Below are positions 1-6,285 of a stretch of 8,302 nucleotides of DNA, in pieces. A program made the translations under genes and the position numbers. This DNA comes from Deltaproteobacteria bacterium (GTDB lineage: Bacteria > Desulfobacterota > Desulfobulbia > Desulfobulbales > Desulfocapsaceae), in the NCBI GenBank assembly GCA_021779275.1, contig JAJYAX010000052.1, positions 1 through 8,302 on the forward strand, in the 5' to 3' direction. The notes under the pieces are model-generated. The model searched no databases and was not told the origin of the DNA. It worked only from the letters and a program-made list of their open reading frames with translations. Numbering within the stretch: position 1 is the stretch's first letter; the number at the start of each line of letters is the position of its first letter.

Positions 1-1020
1 TTGCATGCTGGATATTCTTTCATGCTTAAGATGCCTTTGGATCTATATTTAATTTCCCATCCTCAGCAAACGATTCAATCTCATAGCCTTGGAATTAAAA
101 GCCCATTTTGCTCAGAGTTCTGTACGAATATTAAAGAAATAAAAGGGGGATTTTGCAGGTTGAGTGTTAACCAGACTATTCAGAGCTACCTATCATTTTC
201 TAATTTCCGTGCGACATGGAATACCTGTTGGGCAGGGATTTCCAGCTTTATGGTGCCTGTCTTTTTTAATAACATGGTGGTTGCTGTTCTTCACGGCGGA
301 CAAATTTTATTTGACGACTCTGGCGCTAAACCTCATTTCTCGGAAAACATTATTGATCAGCTTGCCAAAGAACAATTAGATGAAGTGAAAAACAGACTTC
401 AATCAATACCAAAATTAAGTCATGGTGACGCATCTTTTGTCTTGGAAAGAGCTATGGCTATAGGCCAACAATTTAGTGAGTTACTCAATCACCTTGCCAA
501 GAGGGCAGCTATGCCTAATCTAACAGAGTATTTGAAAAGAGCACGTTTGAAGAATGTTTTGGTTCTTGGAAAAGATACTGATGAACATATAGAATTGCTT
601 CGCAAAGTATCTGAGATTTTAACGGATCTCGGTTATAACCCTGTTTTGGTAAAAGATTTGCAAGATATTGAGGAAATTAGCAATGAAGATAAAGTGCGAT
701 CTATTGCAGATGCATCAAGATTTGTCATCTTGGAAAACACATATCCTGCAGGACAAATTGCTGAGTGTAAAATTATGGCAACAAATCGTATTATTACAGC
801 ATGTTTGAGAGCAGATGGCCAAGGTTCCTCCTTCATGGTTACGGATTATGGTTGTGATTTTAATTTCATAGAAGAATTTTTGTACAACGAATCAAATAAC
901 GAGTCATTAAGAAACACGATCAAAAAGGCCACAAATTGGGCTGAGGATCAAATCAAAAAACGAAGAGCTTATTTTGATAGTAAGTATCCTTGGAGAAAGT
1001 CTTTAATTGAAGCTGGATAA
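1..1020 (+). CDS. PocR-like sensor domain joined to an NDT/TIR-like Rossmann domain; hypothetical, possibly 5'-partial
   Basis: The frame is open from the first base (TTG) to TAA at 1018-1020, giving up to 339 residues; the true start may lie outside the window, and ATG codons at 22 and 31 are internal options. Residues about 13-108 look like a PocR sensory domain: cysteines C37, C41, C52 and C76, the C-W-A-G-I block (76-80), a hydrophobic VPV strand (85-87) and the GGQ motif (99-101). PocR domains are proposed to sense small hydrocarbon derivatives. A helical linker (about 113-180) leads to an alpha/beta domain (about 183-335): strand KNVLVLG (184-190), helix, strand PVLV (214-217), an 'IADAS-R-FVILEN' strand (235-246), then G251 and E255 in PAGQIAE, and strand IITACLR (264-270). 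That order resembles the nucleoside 2-deoxyribosyltransferase/TIR-like superfamily, where a helix Glu is often catalytic. No DNA-binding domain or membrane segment is seen. Base composition is much more A+T-rich than neighbours, suggesting transfer. The PocR call is fairly sure; the second domain and any enzymatic or defence role are inference. Confidence 0.7.
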   Translation: MHAGYSFMLKMPLDLYLISHPQQTIQSHSLGIKSPFCSEFCTNIKEIKGGFCRLSVNQTIQSYLSFSNFRATWNTCWAGISSFMVPVFFNNMVVAVLHGGQILFDDSGAKPHFSENIIDQLAKEQLDEVKNRLQSIPKLSHGDASFVLERAMAIGQQFSELLNHLAKRAAMPNLTEYLKRARLKNVLVLGKDTDEHIELLRKVSEILTDLGYNPVLVKDLQDIEEISNEDKVRSIADASRFVILENTYPAGQIAECKIMATNRIITACLRADGQGSSFMVTDYGCDFNFIEEFLYNESNNESLRNTIKKATNWAEDQIKKRRAYFDSKYPWRKSLIEAG

Positions 1021-1040
1021 ACAAAAAGGATTCTAACCAG

Positions 1041-1082
1041 CTGCTTGTAGGGACGCGCAAAGACCGGCGCGCCCCACAGCAG
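1041..1082. repeat. Imperfect G+C-rich palindrome downstream of the A+T-rich gene
   Basis: Arms at 1041-1058 and 1067-1082 pair over about 15 bp, with two bulged bases and one mismatch, around the loop AAAGACCG. The G+C-rich core (CGCGC/GCGCG flanked by GGG/CCC) stands out against the A+T-rich gene 20 bases upstream. It could terminate the plus-strand gene, although the bases after it (TGTCGTTAATTTTA) make a poor U-tract. It could instead be a copy of a dispersed palindromic element. The sequence alone does not decide. Confidence 0.45.
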
Positions 1083-1108
1083 TGTCGTTAATTTTAACCC
1101 TTTCAACC

Positions 1109-1130
1109 GGGAACAAACTGGGAACAATAA
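1109..1130. repeat. Two tandem 11-bp direct repeats (GGGAACAA core)
   Basis: GGGAACAAACT (1109-1119) is followed directly by GGGAACAATAA (1120-1130). The first eight bases are identical and the period is 11 bp, about one helical turn. Same-face repeats beside a tRNA-like gene end are what tyrosine-recombinase arm sites can look like, but no integrase is visible here to link them to, so that role is speculative. Confidence 0.35.
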
Positions 1131-1171
1131 TAGCCGAAACCAAAGAGCAACAATCTCTTTAATTTCGGCTA
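1131..1171 (-). terminator. Probable tmRNA terminator
   Basis: Arms 1131-1147 and 1155-1171 form a 17-bp stem with a 7-base loop. Read on the minus strand the only two non-Watson-Crick positions are U-G wobbles, whereas on the plus strand they would be C-A mismatches, so the structure fits minus-strand RNA. It starts six bases past the tmRNA CCA end and is followed on the minus strand by a moderately U-rich stretch (TTATTGTT). This supports transcription termination or 3'-end protection of pre-tmRNA. Confidence 0.7.
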
Positions 1172-1177
1172 CTTAAT

Positions 1178-1205
1178 TGGTGGAGGCGGCGGGAGTCGAA
1201 CCCGC
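1178..1205. other. Candidate attB/attR-type integration site at the tmRNA 3' end
   Basis: The 3' segment of ssrA (T-arm and acceptor strand) is a frequent target of tyrosine recombinases. Here sequence beyond the 3' end turns A+T-rich within about 160 bases and carries a probable accessory gene, as expected for an island junction. No second copy of this segment and no integrase is in the window, so the site is inferred from context only. Confidence 0.35.
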
Positions 1206-1411
1206 GTCCGCAAATGCTCCCCTCCCGTATCTACATGCTTAGTTCCGTGCTTTGGTTCTCACATCGGAAGCTCCGTCGGAACGTGGATCTTCTGATGCCA
1301 GCCTGTAAGTTCTCGTCTCCCGGCAGCCAGGCAATATCGGGAAACCAGCCCATTGAGTCGACGCTCCGGGTCCGTCCTTATGGGCGAAGAACGGTGGAAC
1401 GGCACAGCAGG

Positions 1412-1447
1412 TTATTAAGCTGCCAGTGCGAAGTTATAATCGTCTGC
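1412..1447 (-). other. tmRNA tag-peptide reading frame (ADDYNFALAA, double stop)
   Basis: On the minus strand the resume codon GCA occupies 1447-1445, preceded by TAATC, similar to the UAGUC before the E. coli resume codon. The frame then reads D-D-Y-N-F-A-L-A-A and ends in TAA TAA (1417-1412). The hydrophobic A-L-A-A end is the usual ClpXP degron. With the alanine carried on tmRNA, the full added tag would be A-ADDYNFALAA. Confidence 0.9.
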
Positions 1448-1560
1448 GATTATATTTAGTTCCGTCGTTTAACGAGCAGACAGAAGCTCGGCATGCAACG
1501 TAAAGCTTACACATCCCCGTCGAAGCCGTTTCGCCCCCAATTGTTGAATTTTTTTGAATG

Positions 1561-2019
1561 TTATCGATCTTTGCGCATCACGCGCTGCAGTTCCCGGTCG
1601 CTCTGCTTCTCTTTCAGTGACGCCCGTTTGTCATACTGCCTCTTGCCCCGGGCAAGACCCAGTTCAACCTTGGCCTTGCCGTTACTCTTAAAGTATATCT
1701 TCAAGGGGATCAGGGCAAGGCCTTTCTCCTTCAATTTGCCGATAAGCTTTCTGATCTCCTTTTTCTGGAGCAGGAGCTTTCTGACCCGGAGCGGCTCATT
1801 GGGATTATGGGTGGCAAAGGTATAGAAGGAGATATGGACACTATGGAGCATCACCTCGCCCCGGTCATCGATCTTGGCATAGCCGTCCTTCAGATTGGCC
1901 TTGCCCGCCCGGAGCGACTTCACCTCCGGCCCGGACAGGACCATCCCGGCCTCGTAGGTCGCATCGATAAAGTATTCGTGATAGGCTTTTTTATTCTGGC
2001 AGACTACTTTTCCGCTCAT
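1561..2019 (-). CDS. smpB: SsrA-binding protein SmpB
   Basis: This 152-residue protein is the normal length for SmpB. It has the N-terminal N-K-K-A-Y-H-E-Y segment (9-16), the core [12 protein letters not shown] (29-40) and a basic C-terminal tail with G-K-R-Q-Y-D-K-R (125-132). SmpB is a small beta-barrel protein that binds the tRNA-like part of tmRNA and places its tail in the empty A site and mRNA channel of stalled ribosomes. The residue before DKR is Tyr, where E. coli has the functionally important His136; an aromatic residue there is known in other SmpBs (Thermus), so activity is expected. The ATG start is 18 bases after the stop of the ATPase gene and is directly preceded by GGAAG. 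ssrA, its RNA partner, follows 22 bases downstream. Confidence 0.97.
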   Translation of the reverse strand: MSGKVVCQNKKAYHEYFIDATYEAGMVLSGPEVKSLRAGKANLKDGYAKIDDRGEVMLHSVHISFYTFATHNPNEPLRVRKLLLQKKEIRKLIGKLKEKGLALIPLKIYFKSNGKAKVELGLARGKRQYDKRASLKEKQSDRELQRVMRKDR

Positions 2020-2037
2020 CTTCCATACCCGTTTCTG

Positions 2038-3837
2038 CTACTCGGTTGTGACCCGCAGGGCCTCTTCGATTGTGGTGACGCCGGCCTTGACCTTCTGCCA
2101 GGCGTCCTCGCGTAAGGTAGTCATTCCTTCCCGGATTGCAACCTGCCGCATCTGTTCGGACGACGAATTCGCGGCTATCATCTTCTTGAGCTGCGGCGAC
2201 AGGGGGAAGATCTCGAAGACCCCGGTCCGGCCCGTATACCCGGTCTGGCGGCATTCGCGGCATCCCTTGCCTCGCTTCAGCTCGATGGTCTCCCCGTCCG
2301 CCACCGGAAATCCCAGTTTCGTGAGCTTCGCGCTCTCCATGGTGTAGGTCTCGATACAGTGCGGACAGATCTTGCGCACCAGCCGCTGGGCCATGCAGCC
2401 AAGCAGGGTGGAGGCAATCAGGAAGGGCTGCAGGCCCAGGTCGATCAGACGGACGATGGAGGCCACGGCATCGTTGGTATGCAGGGTCGAGAAGACCAGA
2501 TGGCCGGTCATGGCCGCCTGCACCGCATGGGCGGCGGTATCCAGGTCGCGGATCTCGCCGATCATGATGATGTCGGGGTCCTGCCGCAGAATATTCCTGA
2601 GAATCGTTGAGAAGGTCACATCGATCAGCGGCTGCACCGCGATCTGGTTGAACTCCTCGTGGACCATCTCCACCGGGTCTTCCACCGTGACCACGTTCTT
2701 TTCGGGGGTCGCGATCTTTTTGAGGGTCGAGTAGAGGGTCGTAGACTTGCCGCTCCCCGTAGGCCCGGTGACCAGCACGATCCCGTGGGGAGAGGAGATA
2801 AAGGAATTATAGACGATCCGGTCCCGCCGGGAAAAACCAAGCTGGCTGATATCCTGAAAGATCACATCGGGATCCAGGATTCTCAAAACCGCCTTCTCGC
2901 CAAAGGAGACGGGGACCGTCGAGACCCGGATCTCAATGCTCTTGCCGTCGGCCATCCCAAGTTTGATCCTGCCGTCCTGCGGCCGCCGCTTTTCGGTAAT
3001 ATCCATGCGGGCCAGGAATTTGATCCGGGAAGAGATGGCCGAATGCACCGCCTTGGGCAGCTTATAGATGGTATGCAGGGAGCCGTCAATCCGGAACCTG
3101 ACCATGCAGACATCCCGCTTCGGTTCGATATGGATATCGCTGGCCCGCTGAGCCAGGGCATAGTTGAAGATATGGTTGACCGCATTCTTGATATGCTGGT
3201 CCGAGGAAGTGATCTCCTTGGCGGAGGATATCTTGACATATCTCTCCAGGTTGCCGATATCAACCGATCCATCCGCACCGGGCAGGCCGAACTGATCTTC
3301 GGCGGCGCTGATTGATTTTTGAAAACCGAAGAACTCGACAATGATCTTCTGGATATCGGCCTTGGTGGCGATGGAGGGCCTGACCTGGATCTGGTTGGCC
3401 TGCTCGATATCGTCCAATACCGCCTGGCAATCCGGATGATAGACCGCCACCTCCAGCATCCCGTTGGATATGGCAAAGGGAAGTATCATCTGCCGGATGG
3501 CGAAATTCCGGGGAATGGTCTTGGTGACAACCTCCATGTCCAGATCAAGAGGATCCAGTTTTTTGAAAGGCAGATCATGCTCGTCGGCCACCGCCCGCAT
3601 TATCATCTCTTCGTCTAAAAACCGCTGTTTCCTGCCGCCGGCTTCAAGCCGCAGGGATACGATAATATCGATTAAATCCGGGTAGTTTTTGTCGACCTGG
3701 CTTTTTCCGGCCGCGTGCTTGAGGAGCTTTTGGCGCTGTTTTCCCTTCTCCAGTATGATGAACTGCCGCTGGTCGGAGGTAAGTATACGCCTGCCGACAA
3801 GCAGGTCCAGCAAGGCATCCGTGTACAAAAATCGCAT
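2038..3837 (-). CDS. Type II secretion / type IV pilus assembly ATPase, GspE/PilB family
   Basis: This 599-residue cytoplasmic motor ATPase belongs to the GspE/PilB family, whose hexamers drive pilus or pseudopilus extension. It has an N-terminal GspE/MshE-type domain (about 60-170); the conserved ASDIHIEP segment (232-239) and R-P-Q-D-G-R (285-290) of the second domain; Walker [10 protein letters not shown] (358-366); a VTVEDPVE Asp-box (383-390); Walker [13 protein letters not shown] (420-431); a His-box [12 protein letters not shown] (446-457); and the zinc tetracysteine pair C491/C494 and C526/C529, typical of assembly ATPases rather than retraction (PilT) ATPases. The ATG start has GGTGA four bases upstream. 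The gene lies 40 bases after the M48 protease and 18 before smpB, probably in one transcript. No other pilin or secretion gene (platform protein, pseudopilin, secretin) is in the window, so GspE versus PilB cannot be decided. Confidence 0.93.
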   Translation of the reverse strand: MRFLYTDALLDLLVGRRILTSDQRQFIILEKGKQRQKLLKHAAGKSQVDKNYPDLIDIIVSLRLEAGGRKQRFLDEEMIMRAVADEHDLPFKKLDPLDLDMEVVTKTIPRNFAIRQMILPFAISNGMLEVAVYHPDCQAVLDDIEQANQIQVRPSIATKADIQKIIVEFFGFQKSISAAEDQFGLPGADGSVDIGNLERYVKISSAKEITSSDQHIKNAVNHIFNYALAQRASDIHIEPKRDVCMVRFRIDGSLHTIYKLPKAVHSAISSRIKFLARMDITEKRRPQDGRIKLGMADGKSIEIRVSTVPVSFGEKAVLRILDPDVIFQDISQLGFSRRDRIVYNSFISSPHGIVLVTGPTGSGKSTTLYSTLKKIATPEKNVVTVEDPVEMVHEEFNQIAVQPLIDVTFSTILRNILRQDPDIIMIGEIRDLDTAAHAVQAAMTGHLVFSTLHTNDAVASIVRLIDLGLQPFLIASTLLGCMAQRLVRKICPHCIETYTMESAKLTKLGFPVADGETIELKRGKGCRECRQTGYTGRTGVFEIFPLSPQLKKMIAANSSSEQMRQVAIREGMTTLREDAWQKVKAGVTTIEEALRVTTE

Positions 3838-3877
3838 CTATTCACCGTATTCCTGAAGATATTGAGTAAAGATTGCC

Positions 3878-5761
3878 TTACCCGCCATTGTTCACCGGCT
3901 GATTCTTTTCTCCGTCTCTCGCCTGATCCATATTTTCCGTTGCCGGTCCTTGCGTGGCCTGCCTGTAGGTCTGACTGGTGAACCTTGCGATCTGACTCAA
4001 ATAATACGGCCGCTCGCCCGGGTCGGCAAAGGCTGCCTGCTTTTCGGTATTGACCGCCTCCTCCACAAAACCGTTGGCCCAATAGGCGGTTGCCAGCGTG
4101 TCGAGGACAAAGCCTTTGGGCTGGATTATCGCGGCGGATCGCGCCAGGGTCAGAGCCCGCATGGGATCGCGCAGGCCGAGATCCTCGGACGTCAGATACA
4201 GCCATGCAAGATTGTTCAGGATTTCGGGGTTCGCCGGCTCCAGGGTCAAGGCCCTTCCATAAGCGGCAATGGCCTGGGTCTCCATTTTTTTCTTGGCCAG
4301 CATATCACCGGCCAACCGGAACCAGAGGGCCTTGTCCGGTTCTGTTTTCGTCTTCTGCAGAATCATCGCCTCGGTATACATTTCCTGATACTTCTGTGAA
4401 AATTGATCCACCGGCAACTGTCTGACCAGCAAAATTCCGAGAGCACAGGCCACGACATACCCGATCAGGCTCAGCCGCACCTTACGGTTATGCCGTTGGA
4501 TCCAGGAGGGATCTTTTTCGCATTTCTCCAGGTAGGCAACCCGTTCACCGATACCGAAATGATGCCAGCTCGGTTCATCCCGGATATCGCCGCTGATGGT
4601 GGCGATCTTTTCGAAGGCTGAGATCAGGGCCTGGCTGTTGCCGATGATCGGAAAGACCGCAAGGTCTGCCTGTCGTTCAAAATTACGCAAAAAGTATCCG
4701 AAAAGATAGCGAAAATAGAGAATCATCAAGACCAGGACCGGCCCTCCACCGAAGATGCTGAGCAGGGTTTCAGGGGTCACCCTGCCTGAGGAGATAAGGG
4801 TATAGAAGAAATTCCGTGACAGAAAAAAGGAGAGTATCGGTTCGGACAGGTAGCCTGCAAAAATGCTGAACCCGGCAATAAGAAAAAAGTAGAGCAGCAG
4901 GTGCATCTTCTTCACATGGCCGATCTCGTGGGCCATGACCGCTTCAAGTTCCTCAAGGGTCATGGACTCGATCAGCGCCGGGGTAATCAGGATATAGCGA
5001 AGCCCGGGCACGATTCCCATCACCCCCGCCGTCAGAACCCTCCCCTCGAACAACGGCCACAGATAGATCCCGGCGGAAAAATGCTGTTTCTCACAGAAGG
5101 CGACAAGCCGCCTGCGCAATGCACCGTCCGGCAGGGTTTTGCACCCCCAGAGCAGCCTGACCAGAGGCGGGAAAAAAAGCAGGATAAAAAAGAGAAACAG
5201 TCCGAAAAAGACCAGATCACCCCATTCCGAACTGAGCAGATCCTTCACCGCCGACCATGGCAGAAAGGCTACCATGTCGGAGAGCAGAGAAAGCACAATC
5301 CAGGGCAGCACGATGGGCAGATTTGCCCTGATATTTGAGACAAGAAACCCGGCCGGGGAATATTGCCTGCCAAAAACCTGCTGATAGCTTTTCCTGGCGG
5401 CTCGCCACATAAGCATAAAGAAAAGAAGAAAGAGCCCGAGACCGGCGATGCTTACAAGGGCCGGGACCTTGCCGTTTACCGACAACCAGGACATATGGTA
5501 TTTGGCGTCACAGAGAAAAAGAACCGCTGCAAAAAACGTAACTGCCAGAAATGAGAGCTTTTTTTCCGTACTGAAATACCCGGCTGACAGCAAGGCCGTC
5601 CTTTTGCCGAAGAGTGAGCGCGCTATTTGGTCATAGACGACAACCAGCAGCAGAAAGAGAGACAACGACAGCCCGCCTGACAGCAGGGGTGTCTGCGGCA
5701 CCCTGTCCATACTGAAGAGAAAAATCGCCGTCAGAAAAAAGAGTAGATTTGTATAAATCAA
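3878..5761 (-). CDS. Multi-pass membrane M48-family zinc metalloprotease with C-terminal TPRs
   Basis: The protein has 627 residues from a TTG start. Its N-terminal third is hydrophobic, with likely membrane segments near 3-17, 29-45, 70-84, 103-118, 149-165 and 183-200. The peptidase domain has the zinc motif HEIGH (278-282) preceded by LEELEAVMA, and a third-ligand motif E-R-Q-A-D (362-366), as in M48/HtpX-like proteases. More hydrophobic segments lie near 287-305, 340-356 and 430-447. Residues about 476-575 form TPR-like helical repeats, including the A-Y-G-R-A-L-x-L-E-P-x-N-P signature (499-511), after which the tail is polar. M48 enzymes degrade or process membrane and envelope proteins; the TPRs probably bind substrates or partners. 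A weak GGGA lies 5 bases before TTG. In this frame there is no ATG between the start and the stop at 5894-5896, and the next internal ATG (codon 18) would remove the first membrane segment. Confidence 0.9.
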   Translation of the reverse strand: MIYTNLLFFLTAIFLFSMDRVPQTPLLSGGLSLSLFLLLVVVYDQIARSLFGKRTALLSAGYFSTEKKLSFLAVTFFAAVLFLCDAKYHMSWLSVNGKVPALVSIAGLGLFLLFFMLMWRAARKSYQQVFGRQYSPAGFLVSNIRANLPIVLPWIVLSLLSDMVAFLPWSAVKDLLSSEWGDLVFFGLFLFFILLFFPPLVRLLWGCKTLPDGALRRRLVAFCEKQHFSAGIYLWPLFEGRVLTAGVMGIVPGLRYILITPALIESMTLEELEAVMAHEIGHVKKMHLLLYFFLIAGFSIFAGYLSEPILSFFLSRNFFYTLISSGRVTPETLLSIFGGGPVLVLMILYFRYLFGYFLRNFERQADLAVFPIIGNSQALISAFEKIATISGDIRDEPSWHHFGIGERVAYLEKCEKDPSWIQRHNRKVRLSLIGYVVACALGILLVRQLPVDQFSQKYQEMYTEAMILQKTKTEPDKALWFRLAGDMLAKKKMETQAIAAYGRALTLEPANPEILNNLAWLYLTSEDLGLRDPMRALTLARSAAIIQPKGFVLDTLATAYWANGFVEEAVNTEKQAAFADPGERPYYLSQIARFTSQTYRQATQGPATENMDQARDGEKNQPVNNGG

Positions 5762-5766
5762 TGCGG

Positions 5767-5853
5767 TCCCAGCATAATAAAATATTCTTAGGTGGAAATC
5801 TGTCGCACGGCGGAATCTCCACGTCCTTCTCCTAGCATCATAAGTATCTTCAT
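5767..5853 (-). promoter_or_regulatory. 5' leader of the M48 gene: strong Shine-Dalgarno-like run and possible 21-codon upstream ORF
   Basis: On the minus strand the strong purine run AGGAGAAGG (5833-5825) lies about 63 bases before the TTG start, too far to serve it directly. A small frame begins ATG at 5853 and ends TAA at 5790-5788 (21 residues, beginning MKILMMLGEG), but it has no convincing ribosome site of its own. The GGGA nearest the TTG (5770-5767) is weak. Either the protease is weakly translated with an upstream element, or its start is misassigned. Confidence 0.25.
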
Positions 5854-5950
5854 CGGATAATGCCCATGTTTTCTTTCCGGATCCGCTCAGAAATTAAAAA
5901 TTCGTCGTCCCTTTCGATCTCACGGGTTTTGCATTTTTCAATTTTAATCA

Positions 5951-5978
5951 TTGACATTTTTTCTGGTCCTTTTATTAT
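5951..5978 (+). promoter_or_regulatory. Sigma-70-type promoter for the tRNA
   Basis: A perfect -35 TTGACA (5951-5956) is followed after 16 bases by TATTAT (5973-5978), which matches the -10 consensus at five of six positions. Initiation about 7 bases downstream would give a leader of roughly 15 bases before the mature tRNA 5' end at 6001. The surrounding A+T-rich sequence may help as an UP element. Confidence 0.75.
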
Positions 5979-6000
5979 AGTATGTTTCATCGGATGGAAG

Positions 6001-6076
6001 GGGCGTATAGCTCAGTTGGTAGAGCCACCGGCTCATAACCGGTCGGTCGTAGGTTCGACTCCTACTGCGCCCACCA
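6001..6076 (+). tRNA. tRNA with anticodon CAU, elongator-Met type (tRNA-Ile2 not excluded)
   Basis: This is a complete 76-base cloverleaf. The acceptor GGGCGTA pairs with TGCGCCC (6066-6072, one G-U pair), with A73 and an encoded CCA. The D-arm is AGCTCAGTTGGTAGAGC, the anticodon stem ACCGG/CCGGT (6027-6031/6039-6043) has loop CTCATAA with anticodon CAT at 6034-6036, and the T-arm is GTAGG-TTCGACT-CCTAC. The normal 1-72 pair and the lack of three consecutive G-C pairs at the loop end of the anticodon stem argue against initiator tRNA. Elongator Met is preferred; a lysidine-modified Ile2 tRNA also has CAU and cannot be separated without comparison. Confidence 0.95.
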
Positions 6077-6142
6077 AAAATTACAGAATCTGATCCTTTG
6101 GCAACAGGTTCCTTGAAGACCTTATCTCTATCAACACATAGG

Positions 6143-6160
6143 GGGGCACTACCATGCCCC
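6143..6160 (+). terminator. Small hairpin downstream of the tRNA, weak terminator candidate
   Basis: GGGGCA (6143-6148) and TGCCCC (6155-6160) form a 6-bp stem with loop CTACCA. The sequence after it is only loosely U-rich (TTCTGCTTCTCT). It may stop or pause the tRNA transcript, but the hairpin at 6214-6249 is much better. Confidence 0.3.
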
Positions 6161-6213
6161 TTCTGCTTCTCTGCTGTTTCGGCCAAGGATTTCCGGCCCG
6201 GACGGAGTGAAAC

Positions 6214-6249
6214 AAAAAGGTACCTCCCCTGGGGATGTACCTTTTTTTT
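6214..6249 (+). terminator. Rho-independent terminator after the tRNA
   Basis: AAAAAGGTAC (6214-6223) pairs with GTACCTTTTT (6237-6246), extended inward by TCCC/GGGA-type pairs, and the right arm runs into a tract of eight T residues (6242-6249). The A-run on the left makes it potentially bidirectional. It lies between the tRNA and the Nif3-like gene, whose start is 36 bases further on. An ATG inside the stem (6235) is in frame with that gene but is unlikely to be used. Confidence 0.8.
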
Positions 6250-6285
6250 ATTGTCTTTTTGCTTGGTTCCATCGGAAAACCCGAA

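Larger units (their letters stand above)
1178..1538 (-). ncRNA. ssrA: tmRNA (transfer-messenger RNA, one-piece)
   Basis: Read on the minus strand this is a complete 361-nt tmRNA. The 5' end GGGGGCG pairs with CGCCTCC near the 3' end in a seven-pair acceptor stem with one G-U pair, and the 3' end carries T-arm GGTTCGACTCC and an encoded CCA. The conserved 5' element with AAACGGCTTCGACGGGGA and the downstream block CTAAGCATGTAGA (plus-strand complement at 1230-1242) are present. An internal tag frame (1412-1447) encodes ADDYNFALAA and two stops. With SmpB and EF-Tu, tmRNA enters stalled ribosomes, supplies alanine, and redirects translation to its own tag so the product is degraded. It lies 22 bases downstream of smpB in the same direction. 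I see no clear -10/-35 in that gap, so it may be cotranscribed with smpB and trimmed by RNase P, or use a promoter inside smpB. Confidence 0.97.

Noticed and set aside
1214..1459. An 81-codon plus-strand frame
   Set aside because: It lies entirely antisense to tmRNA.
2659..3315. A 218-codon plus-strand frame
   Set aside because: It is antisense to the ATPase gene, with no recognisable domain; it reflects G+C-rich codon bias.
5860..6093. A 77-codon plus-strand frame ending RIAQLVEPPAHNRSVVGSTP
   Set aside because: The end is simply the tRNA gene translated, another common artefact, and the rest is promoter DNA.
6235..6285. An upstream ATG extending the Nif3-like protein by 17 residues
   Set aside because: The ATG lies inside the terminator stem, and the extension is translated terminator and spacer rather than conserved protein.
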